In this document: positions 1-10,912 of the stretch, piece by piece | Position numbering within the stretch: the first letter of the stretch is position 1 | Layout of the letters: every line of letters starts with the position of its first letter | Source: Mytilus galloprovincialis | Taxonomy: Eukaryota > Mollusca > Bivalvia > Mytilida > Mytilidae | Assembly: GCF_965363235.1 (NCBI RefSeq) | Contig: NC_134840.1 | Span: 86,462,916 to 86,526,915, forward strand | Reading direction: 5' to 3' | Length of the DNA: 64,000 nt | Made by a program: the position numbers and the translations under genes | The notes under the pieces: model-generated | What the model was told of the DNA's origin: nothing | The model's database searches: none | The model's input: only the letters and a program-made list of their open reading frames with translations

Positions 1-346
1 AAGCTGCAGCATTCATACAGTGTTAGATTATTTGATAGATTTATTGAAAATCATTCACAGCATTACACAAATAGAATTTTATAGAAAAGTTATTTTAATT
101 TACATTGAAAGCTGGTCTGCAATGATCAATTTAGAAAACTGAAAATGCCTCTAAAGGGAGATAATTTGTCAATTATTTAGATAAGATTTATATAAAGTTA
201 TATATTAAAAAGTTTCTCAAAGATGTGGCTTTTTTGTGATAAAATTTACATCCTTCTTTAGGTTTAAAAAATTACTACCAGTCAATTGTTTTTAACATTC
301 AGAAGTTTCATAATTAACGATAGTCATAATATTTAACTTTTTTCAG

Positions 347-2082
347 TGACCGGCGGTAAACATGAATTTGTTCCAAAAAATGTTTATGCAGAAGCAGAAA
401 AATTCGCTAAAGTGAGTATATTATGTCCATACTTTTTCTATTCTTAGTCAAAATTGAGAAAAAAAGATATTTGAATATGCAAAAATAATATTGGGATTTT
501 TTTTTTTTCATTTAGAAAAAAACCCAAAAAATTAGCAAAATATGTTGGAACAATGTACAGCCGAGTTTTAGCCTAGTTGTAACAAATTCAGATCAATTCT
601 ATTATTAAAGATTGATTTTAATCATTTTAGAAATGTAATTATGCTTTCAGGAAATGTGATATTTTATTAAGTACACATGCCAAATTTTTCACAAAAACAT
701 GCTTATCGAAGTTGCGTAGGGTATAATGTTTTTGACCCGTCCGTCCGTCAGTCAGTCCGTCCGTCCGTCAGTCCTGTTTCTTGACATCGCAACTCCTCTC
801 AAACCACACAACAGAATTTCACGAAACCTTTTCAGATGAAAAGGACATACTATGTAGTTGTGCATATCGACAGGAAATTGCGATTAAATTTTTTTTTTAG
901 AGTTACCCCACTTTGAACTTATTTGCTTAATGTACTTTTGCAACAGTTTGTCATCGCAACTCCTCTGAAACTACACAACAGAATTTCACGAAACCTTTTT
1001 AGATAATAAGGACATACTATGTAGATGTGCATATCGACAGGAAATTACGATTCAATTTTTTTTCTAGGAGTTACCCCCCTTTGAACTTATTTACTTTATT
1101 GTACTACTGCAACAGTTTGTCATCGCAACTCCTCTGAAACTACTCAACAGAATTTCACGAAACCTTTTTAGATAATAAGGACATACTATGTAGATGTGCA
1201 TATCGACAGGAAATTACGATTCAATTTTTTTTCTAGGAGTTACCCCACTTTGAACTTATTTACTTTATTGTACTACTGCAACAGTTTGTCATCGCAACTC
1301 CTCTGAAACTACACAACAGAATTTCATGAAACCTTTTAGGATAATAAGGACATACTATGTAGATGTGCATATCGACAGGAAATTACGATTCAATTTTTTT
1401 TCTAGGAGTTACCCCCCTTTGAACTTATTTACTTTATTGTACTACTGCAACAGTTTGTCATCTCAACTCCTCTGAAACCACACAACAGAATTTCATGAAC
1501 ATTTGTAGATAATAAGGACATACTATGAAGATGTGCATATCGACAGGAAAATTACGATTCAATTTTTTTTCTAGGAGTTACGCCCCTTTGAACTTATTTG
1601 CTTCAATGTACTTCTGCAACAGTTTGTCATCTCAACTCCTCTGAAACCACACAACAGAATTTCATGAAATTTTGTAGATAATAAGGACATACTATGTTGA
1701 TGTGCATATTGACAGGAAATTATTATTCAATATTTTTTCTTATACAATTTTTTTTCTCTTACACTTATTTAATTTCTCCAATGACAATGTGGGGACGTGG
1801 GGTATATGAGCGTGCTCACTAAGGTTCTTTAATTTTCAAATGTTACCAAATTTTCATTGATACCATGTACTTTCGATGCATTTAGATTGCAACAAATATT
1901 CAAATGATCAATTAAATGAAGGCATTTAATAAAGCAATTTATTACCAAAAGAAATAACTACCTCAACTTGACTTGTTATTTTTCAGGAGATCCTTTTATC
2001 TGTGCTGGTTATTAAATAAATATTTCTGTTTTTTCAGGAGGCTCTAGAAGAATCCGACGATTCAGATGAAGAAGATCTGTGA
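347..2082 (+). CDS. 3' end of an unidentified gene (last two coding exons)
   Basis: Two exons can be read: 347-411 (after a pyrimidine-rich TTTTTTCAG acceptor, before a GTGAGT donor) and 2038-2082 (after TTTTTTCAG, ending in TGA at 2080-2082). The first exon is open only in one frame, entering with two bases of a split codon and leaving in phase 0, and it joins in frame to the second. The joined peptide starts (x)TGGKHEFVPKN, continues as an alanine/glutamate-rich helix-like stretch and ends in an acidic tail ESDDSDEEDL. Acidic tails with SDDSDEED are common in nuclear and nucleolar proteins and are typical CK2 target sites, but I do not recognise the family. The 1.6-kb intron contains the 169-bp tandem array. 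Upstream exons lie outside the window. Exon structure is fairly secure; function is unknown. Confidence 0.6.
736..1770 (+). repeat. 169-bp tandem array with a CCGTC microsatellite at its head
   Basis: The motif CATCGCAACTCCTCTGAAAC (or CATCTCAACTCC in the last two units) recurs at 785, 952, 1121, 1290, 1459 and 1628, giving spacings of 167, 169, 169, 169 and 169 bases. Units share internal landmarks such as AAGGACATACTATGTAGATG and GTGCATATCGACAGGAAATT. The array is preceded at 736-775 by tandem CCGT/CAGT tetranucleotides. It sits wholly in an intron. The uniform period and high identity suggest recent local amplification or a tandem-repeat-bearing mobile element. Confidence 0.9.
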
Positions 2083-2612
2083 TATTTATGACTTTATTAT
2101 ATCATTATTAACTCTTAAAATAGTGCTCTTGACATCATCTACATCATAAACAGTTACCAATTTGTACTCATGTTGTTAGAATTGTGTCCATTAAATTTGA
2201 AGTAATATATTTGAGTTCTTCCTTAATGGTGATACCTTACAAGCTTGCATAGAGGAATGTTTGACTCACCTGCAAGATTGGTGAGCATTTACTTGGCATC
2301 TATTGTCTTGTGTCTGTCATCCATAAACTTATTACAAGAAGACCCAATTCTGTGTTCCCAATTCAATGGTGATTGTGTGGCAAGCATTTGGGCATAGATG
2401 GGAAGAAAAGTATGGGAAACTAAACTTTCATCTTTTTGAAAAAATACCATTTAGGTCCTCATTGAAGTCCAAAGGGTTCAAAATTTAAAGTTTGTTTGAT
2501 ATCACAAAAAAAATGAATTCTTGGGGTTCTTTAATTTGATATGCTGAATGTAACCATGTATTTAGATCTTGGCTATTGGACCATAAAGGGTAAATTTCCA
2601 AATCATTTTTTT
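2083..2612 (+). other. probable 3' UTR and downstream flank of the first gene
   Basis: AT-rich non-coding sequence following the stop codon. A variant poly(A) signal ATTAAA lies at 2190-2195, about 110 bases past the stop, and is the best candidate 3' end. Nothing else recognisable is present before the long repeat that starts at 2613. Confidence 0.35.
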
Positions 2613-3870
2613 AGCTCACCTGGCCCCAAGGGCCAAGTGAGCTTTTCCCATCACTTTGCGTCCGTCGTCGTCCCTCGTTGTTAACTTTTACAAAAATCTT
2701 CTCCTCTGAAACTACTGGGCCAAATTTAACCAAACTTGGCCACAATCATCATTGGGGTATCTAGTTTAAAAAATGTGTGGCATGACCCCGCCAACCAACC
2801 AAGATGGCCGCCATGGCTAAAAATAGAACATAGGGGTAGAATGCAGTTTTTGGCTTATAACTCAAAAACCAAAGCATTTAGAGCAAATCTGACATGGGGT
2901 GAAATTGTTTATCTGCCCTCAAATTTTCAGATGAATCTGACAACCCGTTGTTGGGTTGCTGCCCCTGAACTGGTAATTTTAGGGAATTTTTGCTGTTTTT
3001 GATTATTATCTTGAATATTATTATAGATAGAGATAAACTGTAAACAGCAATAATGTTCAGCAAATTAAGATTTACAAATAAGTCAACATGACCAAAATGG
3101 TCAGTTGACCCCTTTAGGAGTTATTGACCTTTATAGTCAATTTTTAACCATTTTTCGTAAATCTTAGTGATCTTTTACAACAATCTTCTCCTCTGAAACT
3201 CCTGGGCCAAATTTAACCAAACTTGGCCACAATCCTTATTGGGGTATTGAGTTTAAAAATTGTGTGGCGTGATCCGTCCAACCAACCAAGATGGCCGCCA
3301 TGGCTGAAAATAGAACATAGGGGTGAAATGTAGATTTTGGCTTATAACTCTGAAACCAAAGCATTTAGAGCAAATCTGACTGGGTAAAATTGTTTATCAG
3401 GTCAAGATCTATCTGCCCTAAAATTTTCAGACAAATCAGACAACCTGTTGTTGGGTTGCTGCCCCCAAATTAGTAATTTTAAGGAAATTTTGCAGATTTT
3501 GGTTATTATCTTGAATATTATTATAGATAGAGATAAACTGTAAACAGCAATAATGTTCAGCAAAATAAGATATACAAATAAGTCAACATGACCAAAATTT
3601 TCAATTGACCCCTTAAGGAGTTATTGCCCTTTATAGTCAATTGTTAACAACTTTTTCGTCATGTTTTTAGGAAATATTTTCCACTGTAATTACTGGGCCA
3701 AGTTCATTATAGAGAGAAATATTTGTAGCAACAAGAATGTTCAGTAAAGAAAGATCTACAAACACATCACCATCACAAAAACACCATTTTGTCATGAATT
3801 TATCTGTGTCCATTGATAATATGCACATAGACCAAGGTGAGCGACACAGGCTCTTGAGAGCCTCTAGTTT
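2613..3870 (+). repeat. 1.26-kb dispersed element made of two 487-bp units
   Basis: The segment CTCCTCTGAAACT(A/C)CTGGGCC with the following CAAATTTAACCAAACTTGG occurs at 2701 and again at 3188 (period 487), with long matching stretches through both units, and a partial third unit follows near 3660. The left edge reads AGCTCACCTGG and the right edge AGGTGAGCGACACAGGC, so the two ends are partly inverted. This looks like an abundant bivalve repeat. Small ORFs inside it (for example 2736-3002) are not genes. Confidence 0.8.
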
Positions 3871-3874
3871 CAGT

Positions 3875-4030
3875 TCCTATGCATTCTGTGTCAGAAATCT
3901 ATGCTGTGTTAAATATTGAATTAAAATCCAAATTCAGAGCTTGAGTGTTGTGTCCATACTTGCCCCATCTGTTCAGGGTTTTACCTCTTCAGTTGTATCT
4001 AGCAGTGCATTGTGGAGCATTTCATTGATT
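3875..4030 (+). repeat. dispersed repeat, copy 1 (second copy at 27064)
   Basis: CATTCTGTGTCAGAAA, AATTCAGAGCT, GAATGTTGTGTC-like and GTTCAGG..TT/CGACCTCT blocks occur here and in the same order at 27064-27240, followed in both by a GCGGAGCAT or GTGGAGCAT end. Function unknown; a remnant of a mobile element is likely. Confidence 0.65.
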
Positions 4031-4953
4031 AATGCATACATGTAAATCAACAACTATAAACCCCCTTCTTTATTCTGGACTTTTGATTTGAACAACTACA
4101 AAATGTACAAAGACCATTGAAGCTCACAATCCACCTCACTATGAGACTTTAGATGACACTGTTTAATCCTGCAACCTGGAACATCAAGAAAGATGACAGA
4201 AGAACTCATCATGGGAACCTTATTGACCTTATCATATATTTCTGAAAGTTTTCCCTACCTACTCATATATTTTCAAGCTTGAAAAGGTGATCTATTTCAG
4301 CAGCATGTCCTATCACCTTGTATATATAGGAGGTGGCCACCTGAGCGTCATTTGGTCTCTGGTGGAGTTGACTCACTGGTAATCATACAACATCTTTTAC
4401 TGTTTACATAACAAGAATAAATTAATAATGCACAACCAAAAATATAAATTTCCCATATTTTTAATCACAAAATGATACAAAAGAATGTTTGCATACAATA
4501 CAATGTTTTCAGTGCAAATAATAATCAAACATTTGGTCTGATGGTATTCACAAAGCTCTCTGATTTATTGGTAAAAAATAAAAATAAATGATCATGACAA
4601 AATAAACAATACAACAAACTGTAAAATATGGTCTAAAAAAATATGATGGTTTGAAGATGAGACATTGGAACTTTCAAAAAGGACCTTTCATGTTTTCAAA
4701 ATGAAGTCTGAGGGACCTTTACAATATTTCATATTGTTTGAATGAAAATCAAAAATGTAACATTTATCATGTCAGATGCCATGGGTAAAAAAAAAAAAAA
4801 ATACACTTGTTTTTTATTTTATTTTGCATTACCTCAACTTAAAACCACGACATTACATGTAGCTTTCATAAATTGAAAACTTGAAATAGAAAGTTCAAAG
4901 TTAGTTTAAAATCCCTTATTGCTTCAGTTCTTTTGCTTTAGGTTTCCAAACAT
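4031..4953. other. AT-rich intergenic sequence with a SINE-like tail
   Basis: No gene is seen. A short stretch near 4350-4395 (GTGGAGTTGACTCACTGGTAATCATACAACATC) resembles, in diverged form, the tail TCTCATTGGCAATCATACCA seen at several other places in this window. A run of A is present at 4786-4801. Confidence 0.4.
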
Positions 4954-5234
4954 TTAAGGTGGTACCTAACACTACAGGGAGATAACTCTGTAATATCAGC
5001 TAAACGTTTTAATTACGTTGCGTCGTGAAGGCAATATAAAGCTTCTCAATGATCAAAACTAGTGTTTGTCAAACTGCTATATAACCAGTGTAATTTTTCT
5101 GATAAAACGCTTGGTTCAAATTATTTTAATTTTTTATATTTTTGTAAAAGGGTCAAAGTAAATACTTTGTCAAAATTTTATGAAAATTAAACGAGCCAAA
5201 TTAATTTTAGTGAAAGTGTTAGGTACCACCTTAA
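4954..5234. mobile_element. 273-bp MITE with TTAA target duplication, copy 1
   Basis: The element at 4958-5230 begins GGTGGTACCTAACACT and ends AGTGTTAGGTACCACC, a perfect 16-bp terminal inverted repeat, and is flanked on both sides by TTAA (4954-4957 and 5231-5234). A second copy of exactly the same length lies at 29964-30236. TTAA flanks are the hallmark of piggyBac-type transposition, so this is probably a non-autonomous piggyBac-like MITE. It has no coding capacity. Confidence 0.92.
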
Positions 5235-6624
5235 AAATAAAATCTTTAAAAAAAATCTTTCATTTTGAGATCTATTTATCATAATACATTATACACAATA
5301 AACTTTTTTTTTAATTACTCTTGGTGATTTTTCAAAGTTATTGCAGTGGATTATATTTAAAACATATCTCACTTTATTCCATAAGTTGTTTGTAGCCCTG
5401 GAGGAAATCAGAGTTTCACTGTAAATCAAAAACAATCATTACCCTGTAGTAAATTATAAAACCAGCAAGAGTATTTTTTTAAAAATGCACATGTTTGACA
5501 GTAACATCCTAATTACCTAGAGAGATATTTTTGCAGACAAATCAAATTCATCATAATATTATCAAGGTTATAACATTCAAAACTTTTGTTGTATTTACAC
5601 TACATTGTATATATACATACATTTTTACTGAAAAATTTGAACAAAATTATGTAATAAATTATTGGTATTTTTATACTTTAAAAATACTGTATTACAGCAC
5701 CTATAAATATCTTAGACACAGTCACGCTGGAAACTGATAATGATCAACAACCTATGGAGAAATATATATGTACATGTATCACTGTTTATGTTTTATTTAC
5801 ATGGCATGTCAATAAATATTTTAAGAGATTGAAATATTCTCTGAAAGAATGATTCATTTGTCAGGCAATCCACACTATTCATACATGTATTTCAGGATGC
5901 AATCTTTATTGTCGTCAATACTTTGACAGAAACCACATATTATTCAGCACCTCCAATGATCACTGGTAAATTCATATCACATATTTGTAGCCTATTATAT
6001 ATCACAGTGGAATAAATTCAGAGCTTCTCTTAGTCAGATAGTTCACAAAACTGAACATATATGGTTGCATGAAGTAGAAACTGGTGTATATAAACATTGC
6101 TGTAATCACAATTAAAAGAGTATCTGAATATGTGTTAAGGTAACAATTTGTGTCAAACACTGAAAACAAAGAAAATTATAGAGTATTTAAAAAAACTGAT
6201 GAATAATCAGGCCTATTATATACAAGTACATGTATATAATTACTATTAATTTTAACTGACACAACATTCACTTTAAAAGCTGCTGAAAAATTGTGCAACT
6301 GGAAAAGTTTTAAGGACTGACAATACAAGATACATGTATATTCATGCAAGTTAAAATACCAGTGGCAGGTCCAGTGATTCAGTGATTCCCTATATACATG
6401 TAAGCAACCAAATTTTTCCCAGAATCCCCCTAAATGCACCTCTGAATACATGTACAGTATATTCATTCAAGTTACATTTGTAAATATACATGTATAATTA
6501 TTCAAGTTGTATATTGAATATATTTGGAAATCAGAGGACCTTTTAATTCATTTTTCACTCAATTTTTGATAAATTAAGTAACTAAAACAAGGATTTGTAG
6601 AGTGAGTTTTTTTCATCCTTAAGT
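5235..6624. other. AT-rich intergenic stretch without a recognisable gene
   Basis: Short chance ORFs only. Around 6395-6450 a fragment (GATTCCCTATATACATG..CAACCAAATTTTTCCCAGAATCC) resembles the interior of the CAGTGGCGGATCC-type element at 49925. Nothing else stands out. Confidence 0.4.
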
Positions 6625-7723
6625 AAACAAGAGTGCACACGCTGAAATGTCTCGCCTTCTATACTAATCATTGATATTATGTTGATAGTCTTAAGTATAA
6701 AGCTAAGCTTTATTACAACTGTCACATAAACTTTACATTAACCAAGATAACTAAACAAAGACCAATGAACCTTGAAAAAGAGGTCCAGGTCAGATGAACC
6801 ATGCCAGGCAGACAGGTACAGCTAACAATGCTTCTATACAACATATATAGTTGACACATTACTTATAGTTTAAGAAAAATAGACCAAAACACAAAAACTT
6901 AACACTGTGCAATGAACCGTGAAAATGAGGTCACAGTTAAATAAAACCTGCTCGACTGACATAAAGATCATAAAATATTTCCATACACCAAATATAGTTG
7001 ACCTATGGCATATAGCATTAGATAAAAAGACCAAAACTCAAAAACTTAACTTTGACCACTGAACCATGAAAATGAGGTCAAGGTCACATGACATCTGCCC
7101 GCTAGACATGTACACTTAACAATCATTCCATACAACAAATATAGTAGACCTATTGCATATGGTATGAGAAAAACAGACCAAAACACAAAAATTTAACTAT
7201 AACCACTGAACCATGAAAATGAGGTCAAGGTCAGATGACACCTGCCAGTTGGACATGTACACCTTACAGTCCTTCCATACACCGAATATACTAGCCCTAT
7301 TGCTTATAGTATCTGAGATATGGACTTGACCACCAAAACTTAACCTTGTTCACCGATCCATGAAATGAGGTCGAGGTCAAGTGAAAACTGTCTGACGGGC
7401 ATGAGGACCTTGCAAGTTACGCACACATCAAATATAGTTATCCTATTACTTATAATAAGAGAGAATTCAACATTACAAAAAATTTGAACTTTTTTTTCAA
7501 GTGGTCACTGAACCATGAAAATGAGGTCAAGGACATTGGACATGTGACTGACGGAAACTTCGTTACATGAAGCATCTATATACAAAGTATGAAGCATCCA
7601 GGTCTTCCACCTTCTAAAATATAAAGCTTTTAAGAAGTGAGCTAACGCCGCCGCCGTAGCCGCCGCCGCCGGATCACTATCCCTATGTCGAGCTTTCTGC
7701 AACAAAAGTTGCAGGCTCGACAA
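6625..7723 (+). repeat. 1.1-kb element with ~147-bp internal tandem units, copy 1
   Basis: A GAACCATGAAAATGAGGTCA-type motif recurs at about 6777, 6924, 7071, 7218, 7364 and 7520, so the spacing is 147, 147, 147, 146 and 156 bases. The left edge is AACAAGAGTGCACACGCTGA and the right part is GC-rich (GCCGCCGCCGTAGCCGCC near 7648) followed by TATGTCGAGCTTTCTGC and GGCTCGACAAAAA. The same element lies in reverse orientation at 52012-53101. The minus-strand ORF over the GC-rich end is not a gene. Confidence 0.85.
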
Positions 7724-7964
7724 AAAGTAGAAAAGAAATACATTGTACATGTAGTAAAAACACAAACTACAAATCATGTCAAATTTTTCACTATTTTTCT
7801 TTATATAAATTTTAAATGATGGCAGGCTGAGTTTGGTAAAGTTTTAGTTGGGTTAAGGTCAACATATCCAGTGCTCAGCATTGAATATATATGTATATTA
7901 AAAGCGAGATGTACATTGTATTTCAATCTTAAATTAATCAAAACAAAGAACTGAAGAACAAGAT

Positions 7965-8066
7965 ATCAGTTTACAATTGTAAACTGTGAAATCAGTTTAC
8001 AATAGTAAACTGTGAAATCAGTTTAATATAGTAAACTGTGAAATCAGTTTACAATAGTAAACTGTT
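7965..8066. repeat. four 26-bp tandem units, each a palindrome
   Basis: Units start at 7965, 7991, 8017 and 8043. Each reads approximately ATCAGTTTACAATAGTAAACTGTGAA, in which CAGTTTAC and GTAAACTG form a near-perfect palindrome. In RNA or single-stranded DNA each unit could form a short hairpin and the whole array a row of four. Confidence 0.9.
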
Positions 8067-8174
8067 CTTATTTTATATGATTTAGAGATAAATGATATTT
8101 TGGTAGATGTAGTTTTTTTAGACAGTTGAAAAATTAAGCCACATTCTGTATGTATCATGTGTATAAATTGTAGT

Positions 8175-8945
8175 TATCCCGTACCATTGTAAACTCGTAC
8201 CAACGTCAACTCGTACCACTGAAAAAAAACTTGTACCAATGCAAACTCGAACCAACTTATTTAAATGGTGTTAAATGATGAATATATACTTTACTTTCAC
8301 TCAATACCTCTTAAGTCTGTAAAATATATATAATTTGAAAGTACAATGACCAATTTGTACATTGTAGCTAATTTTCCTTGTCTATTGGTCCTGGACAGAA
8401 AATACTTTAGACTGGTTTACTTATATTTGTAATATTATTAAAGTACAAGTTTCACCCCAAGAAAATATTTATTTTTCATGAATAAATCTTAGCAGTTAAC
8501 ACGGTTAATCAAAATGATTTCCAAAATGAAATTCTTACTGTCTATAAATAACAATGAAATGTAACTGTTTCCTGTTAAGGGGTTTCCCGAATTTTCCCGC
8601 CAAAAAGCACATGGCTTTCAACAATTGTAAACATAGCATTCGATTTGTGATCATGGATTACAGCTTTAATTAATTTAATTTGGATATAGATATTCAACTT
8701 AAGTTACAGTTAAAGCAATGTTTTTTACTTTCTTCTGGATTAAAATAGTTTGAAAGATCAGTTTAAAAAATAAAGCTTAAAAAAATATTCGTATATCCAA
8801 AAAAAACATAAAACATTCATATTTTTTAATATATTTTTAATGGTATGACTTATGCCCAGTGGTACGAGTTAACGTTGGTACGAGTTAACTTTTTTGGTAC
8901 GAGTTAACGTGGTACGAGTTTTCGGTGGTACAAGTTAACTTGCTT
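8175..8945. mobile_element. ~765-bp element with repeat-built inverted ends
   Basis: The left end (8178-8255) is made of repeated CTCGTACCA-type blocks (GTACCATTGTAAACTCGTACC, AACGTCAACTCGTACCA and so on); the right end (8843-8943) is the inverse, TGGTACGAGTTAACG blocks repeated four to five times. The ~590-bp AT-rich middle has no ORF. Such ends, built from short direct repeats in inverted arrangement, resemble foldback-type non-autonomous DNA elements. I could not define a target duplication with confidence. Confidence 0.75.
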
Positions 8946-9312
8946 CCATGTGTATGTGCCTGTCTAAAGTCAGTAGGGCCTAAAATAAAATATTGTTTGT
9001 TTCCCCAAACCTGACCGACCCTGCAAAAACAGTGCTACTCATAAAATTTTATTGTCAAATTTAAGTCAATTATTATTTCAGGCTTGCATGATCGTCCAAT
9101 GTTGTTCAAGCTTTTTGGAAAAAATAAAATTATTTCCCTACCTTCCGACCCACACCTGGCTTGGCAGGGGTCGGGGTTGGGGAAACAAACAATATATTAA
9201 TTTATGCCTAGCCTGTAATTCAGTGATTTTCTTTTGTTGATGTTACAGATTTGTTTTTTGTTCAATTTTTGTAAATAAATTAGGCTATAGGTTTTCCCGT
9301 TTGTATTGTTTC

Positions 9313-9360
9313 ACCAAGGATTTGTATAGTTACTATACATTTCTATACAAATCCTTGGTT
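9313..9360. repeat. 16-bp perfect inverted repeat (hairpin)
   Basis: ACCAAGGATTTGTATA at the left and TATACAAATCCTTGGT at the right, separated by about 15 bases (GTTACTATACATTTC). Probably a very short MITE or remnant of one; a terminator role is not expected in an animal genome. Confidence 0.8.
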
Positions 9361-9369
9361 TCACATATG

Positions 9370-9530
9370 TATATTGTAATTTTGTGGCCAATTGTACTAT
9401 AGCTGACTGTGCAGAATGTCATTTCCTGATTGTTGAAGGTCATACAGTGACCTATCATTGTTAATTTTTGTGTCATATTGTGTCTTGTGAAGATTTATCT
9501 CATTGGCAATCATACCACATCTTCTTTTTT
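9370..9530 (+). repeat. SINE-like dispersed repeat (diverged)
   Basis: Ends in ATCTCATTGGCAATCATACC followed by ACATCTTC and a T-rich run, a tail shared in recognisable form with 36185-36220, 45700-45735, 58128-58165 and, inverted, 38862-38905. The upstream part (TGTGGCCAATTGTACTATAG onward) is more diverged. It is a member of an abundant short retroposon family of the window. Confidence 0.55.
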
Positions 9531-10558
9531 TATATATTCATAAAAAAAGGGGGATGGTCACTTTCTTGTACAAATTTAATTATTTGAGTTTTAAAAACAT
9601 TCAAAGTTAACATATTGAGGAGCTATCGTAATTAAGCAATGAACATAGAAGTCTAGTTAATCATTCGGCAGACACTTTACAGTGTACCTCAAACTAATGG
9701 CCTACCTTAGGCGCGGTCCATAGGCATAGAAATCATATTATGTAAATACTTTAAAAGGTCTACCTCTGTTCAAATATTAGATTATAAAACAAAGGATACT
9801 GAAGACAATTCTCTCTAATGGTTCTAACATGTACAAAGAAGTAATCAAAGTGTACTGCAGATACCAGAAAGAGCAGAAATCTCGAATTTTAACTAACGTC
9901 CCAATCATTTTGAAGCACCTAATTTTTGTTTACGAATATTGCGTGACAGTTCCGGTTTGAAGACGGGAAAGATTTCAAAATCGTCAACGATAGACCATAT
10001 GACAACAACCAGACGAAATTTTCAGGAGTTGCAACTATTGAATTCGCATTTCATTAAGCTATACGTGGCTAATCTTTGCATTCTTACAAATTTAGTTCAC
10101 AGGCGCTTGGGGCACTTCTTATTTTTAACACAAATGACTACATATACTGCTCTTAATATGGACAGAGACATACAATACAATTATTATATGTCTCTGATGT
10201 GGATAAATAATAACAAGGAAACCTGAGACTACTATAACACATATAATAGTCTCAGCGGAAACAGATCAGAGACATAAAAAGAACAAATAAGCAAAAATAG
10301 ATAAAAGACTTTAAAGGCTAATACTTAAAGATTAATAATACATACAAATGAAATGCACAGGAAAACACGGTCCAGAGACAAGTCAGACAGATTTAAATCG
10401 GACCGAATATAATTTTTAAAAGTCAAATCGGACCGTCTATAAAGTCACTGACTAGCCTCTTTTTCCACAGAAACATTCTTGAGCCAGAAGGACCATTTAG
10501 AATGTTTTAAACACAATGGGTGACAATCAAGATAAAATTTTTATGAAATTCAAGTTTT
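9531..10558. other. intergenic stretch with two hairpins
   Basis: No gene is supported; an ORF at 9939-10226 has no recognisable similarity. Two inverted repeats lie close together: AGAGACATA at 10164-10172 with TATGTCTCT at 10187-10195, and CTGAGACTA at 10223-10231 with TAGTCTCAG at 10247-10255, the latter extended inward by TATA/TATA. Around 10395-10440 ATCGGACCG occurs twice. Confidence 0.45.
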
Positions 10559-10912
10559 GGAGCGACCATTTAACAATGTTTAACTTAAAAAGGGGGATAT
10601 GGTTTTCTGTCTGAGTCCGAAAATTTCAATCTTGGAAAAATTTATACAGAGCATGGGAAATTGTAATTGATAATGAGATTAATATGGACTTTTTTTTAAT
10701 TTTATTTTTTGGACGCTGTCAATCAATTTTTTTTTCTTTCCAGATTTTTAAAACAATTAAAGGCATTGGGTAAATCTGGGTTCAGAATATATATATTTTT
10801 TTTTTGTAATCTGCTTGACCACAATATTGTTTTTTCATCAAATTAGGGATCTGAATATTTTTTTTTGGACTAAGCCAATCCCCCCTTTTTGTGGAGTTAA
10901 ATGGTCGTTCCC
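10559..10912. mobile_element. ~354-bp TIR element (ACCATTT/G-run type, member 1)
   Basis: Left end GGAGCGACCATTTAAC followed by TTAAAAAGGGGGATATGG; right end is the inverse, CCCCCCTTTTTGTGGAGTTAAATGGTCGTTCC. The interior is T-rich low-complexity sequence with no ORF. It shares its end design (ACCATTT, AT-rich spacer, G-run) with elements at 13335 and 25962. Confidence 0.65.

Noticed and set aside
2736..3002. 88-codon plus-strand ORF
   Set aside because: It lies wholly inside the dispersed 487-bp-unit element and its second unit does not keep the frame; no protein similarity recognised.
7505..7777. Minus-strand ORF with a hydrophobic start and poly-alanine stretch
   Set aside because: It reads through the GC-rich end of the 147-bp-unit element; a similar frame appears in the second copy at 52044, so it is repeat-derived.
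9939..10226. 95-codon plus-strand ORF
   Set aside because: No similarity recognised, no splice context, and part of it forms hairpins; not enough support for a gene.
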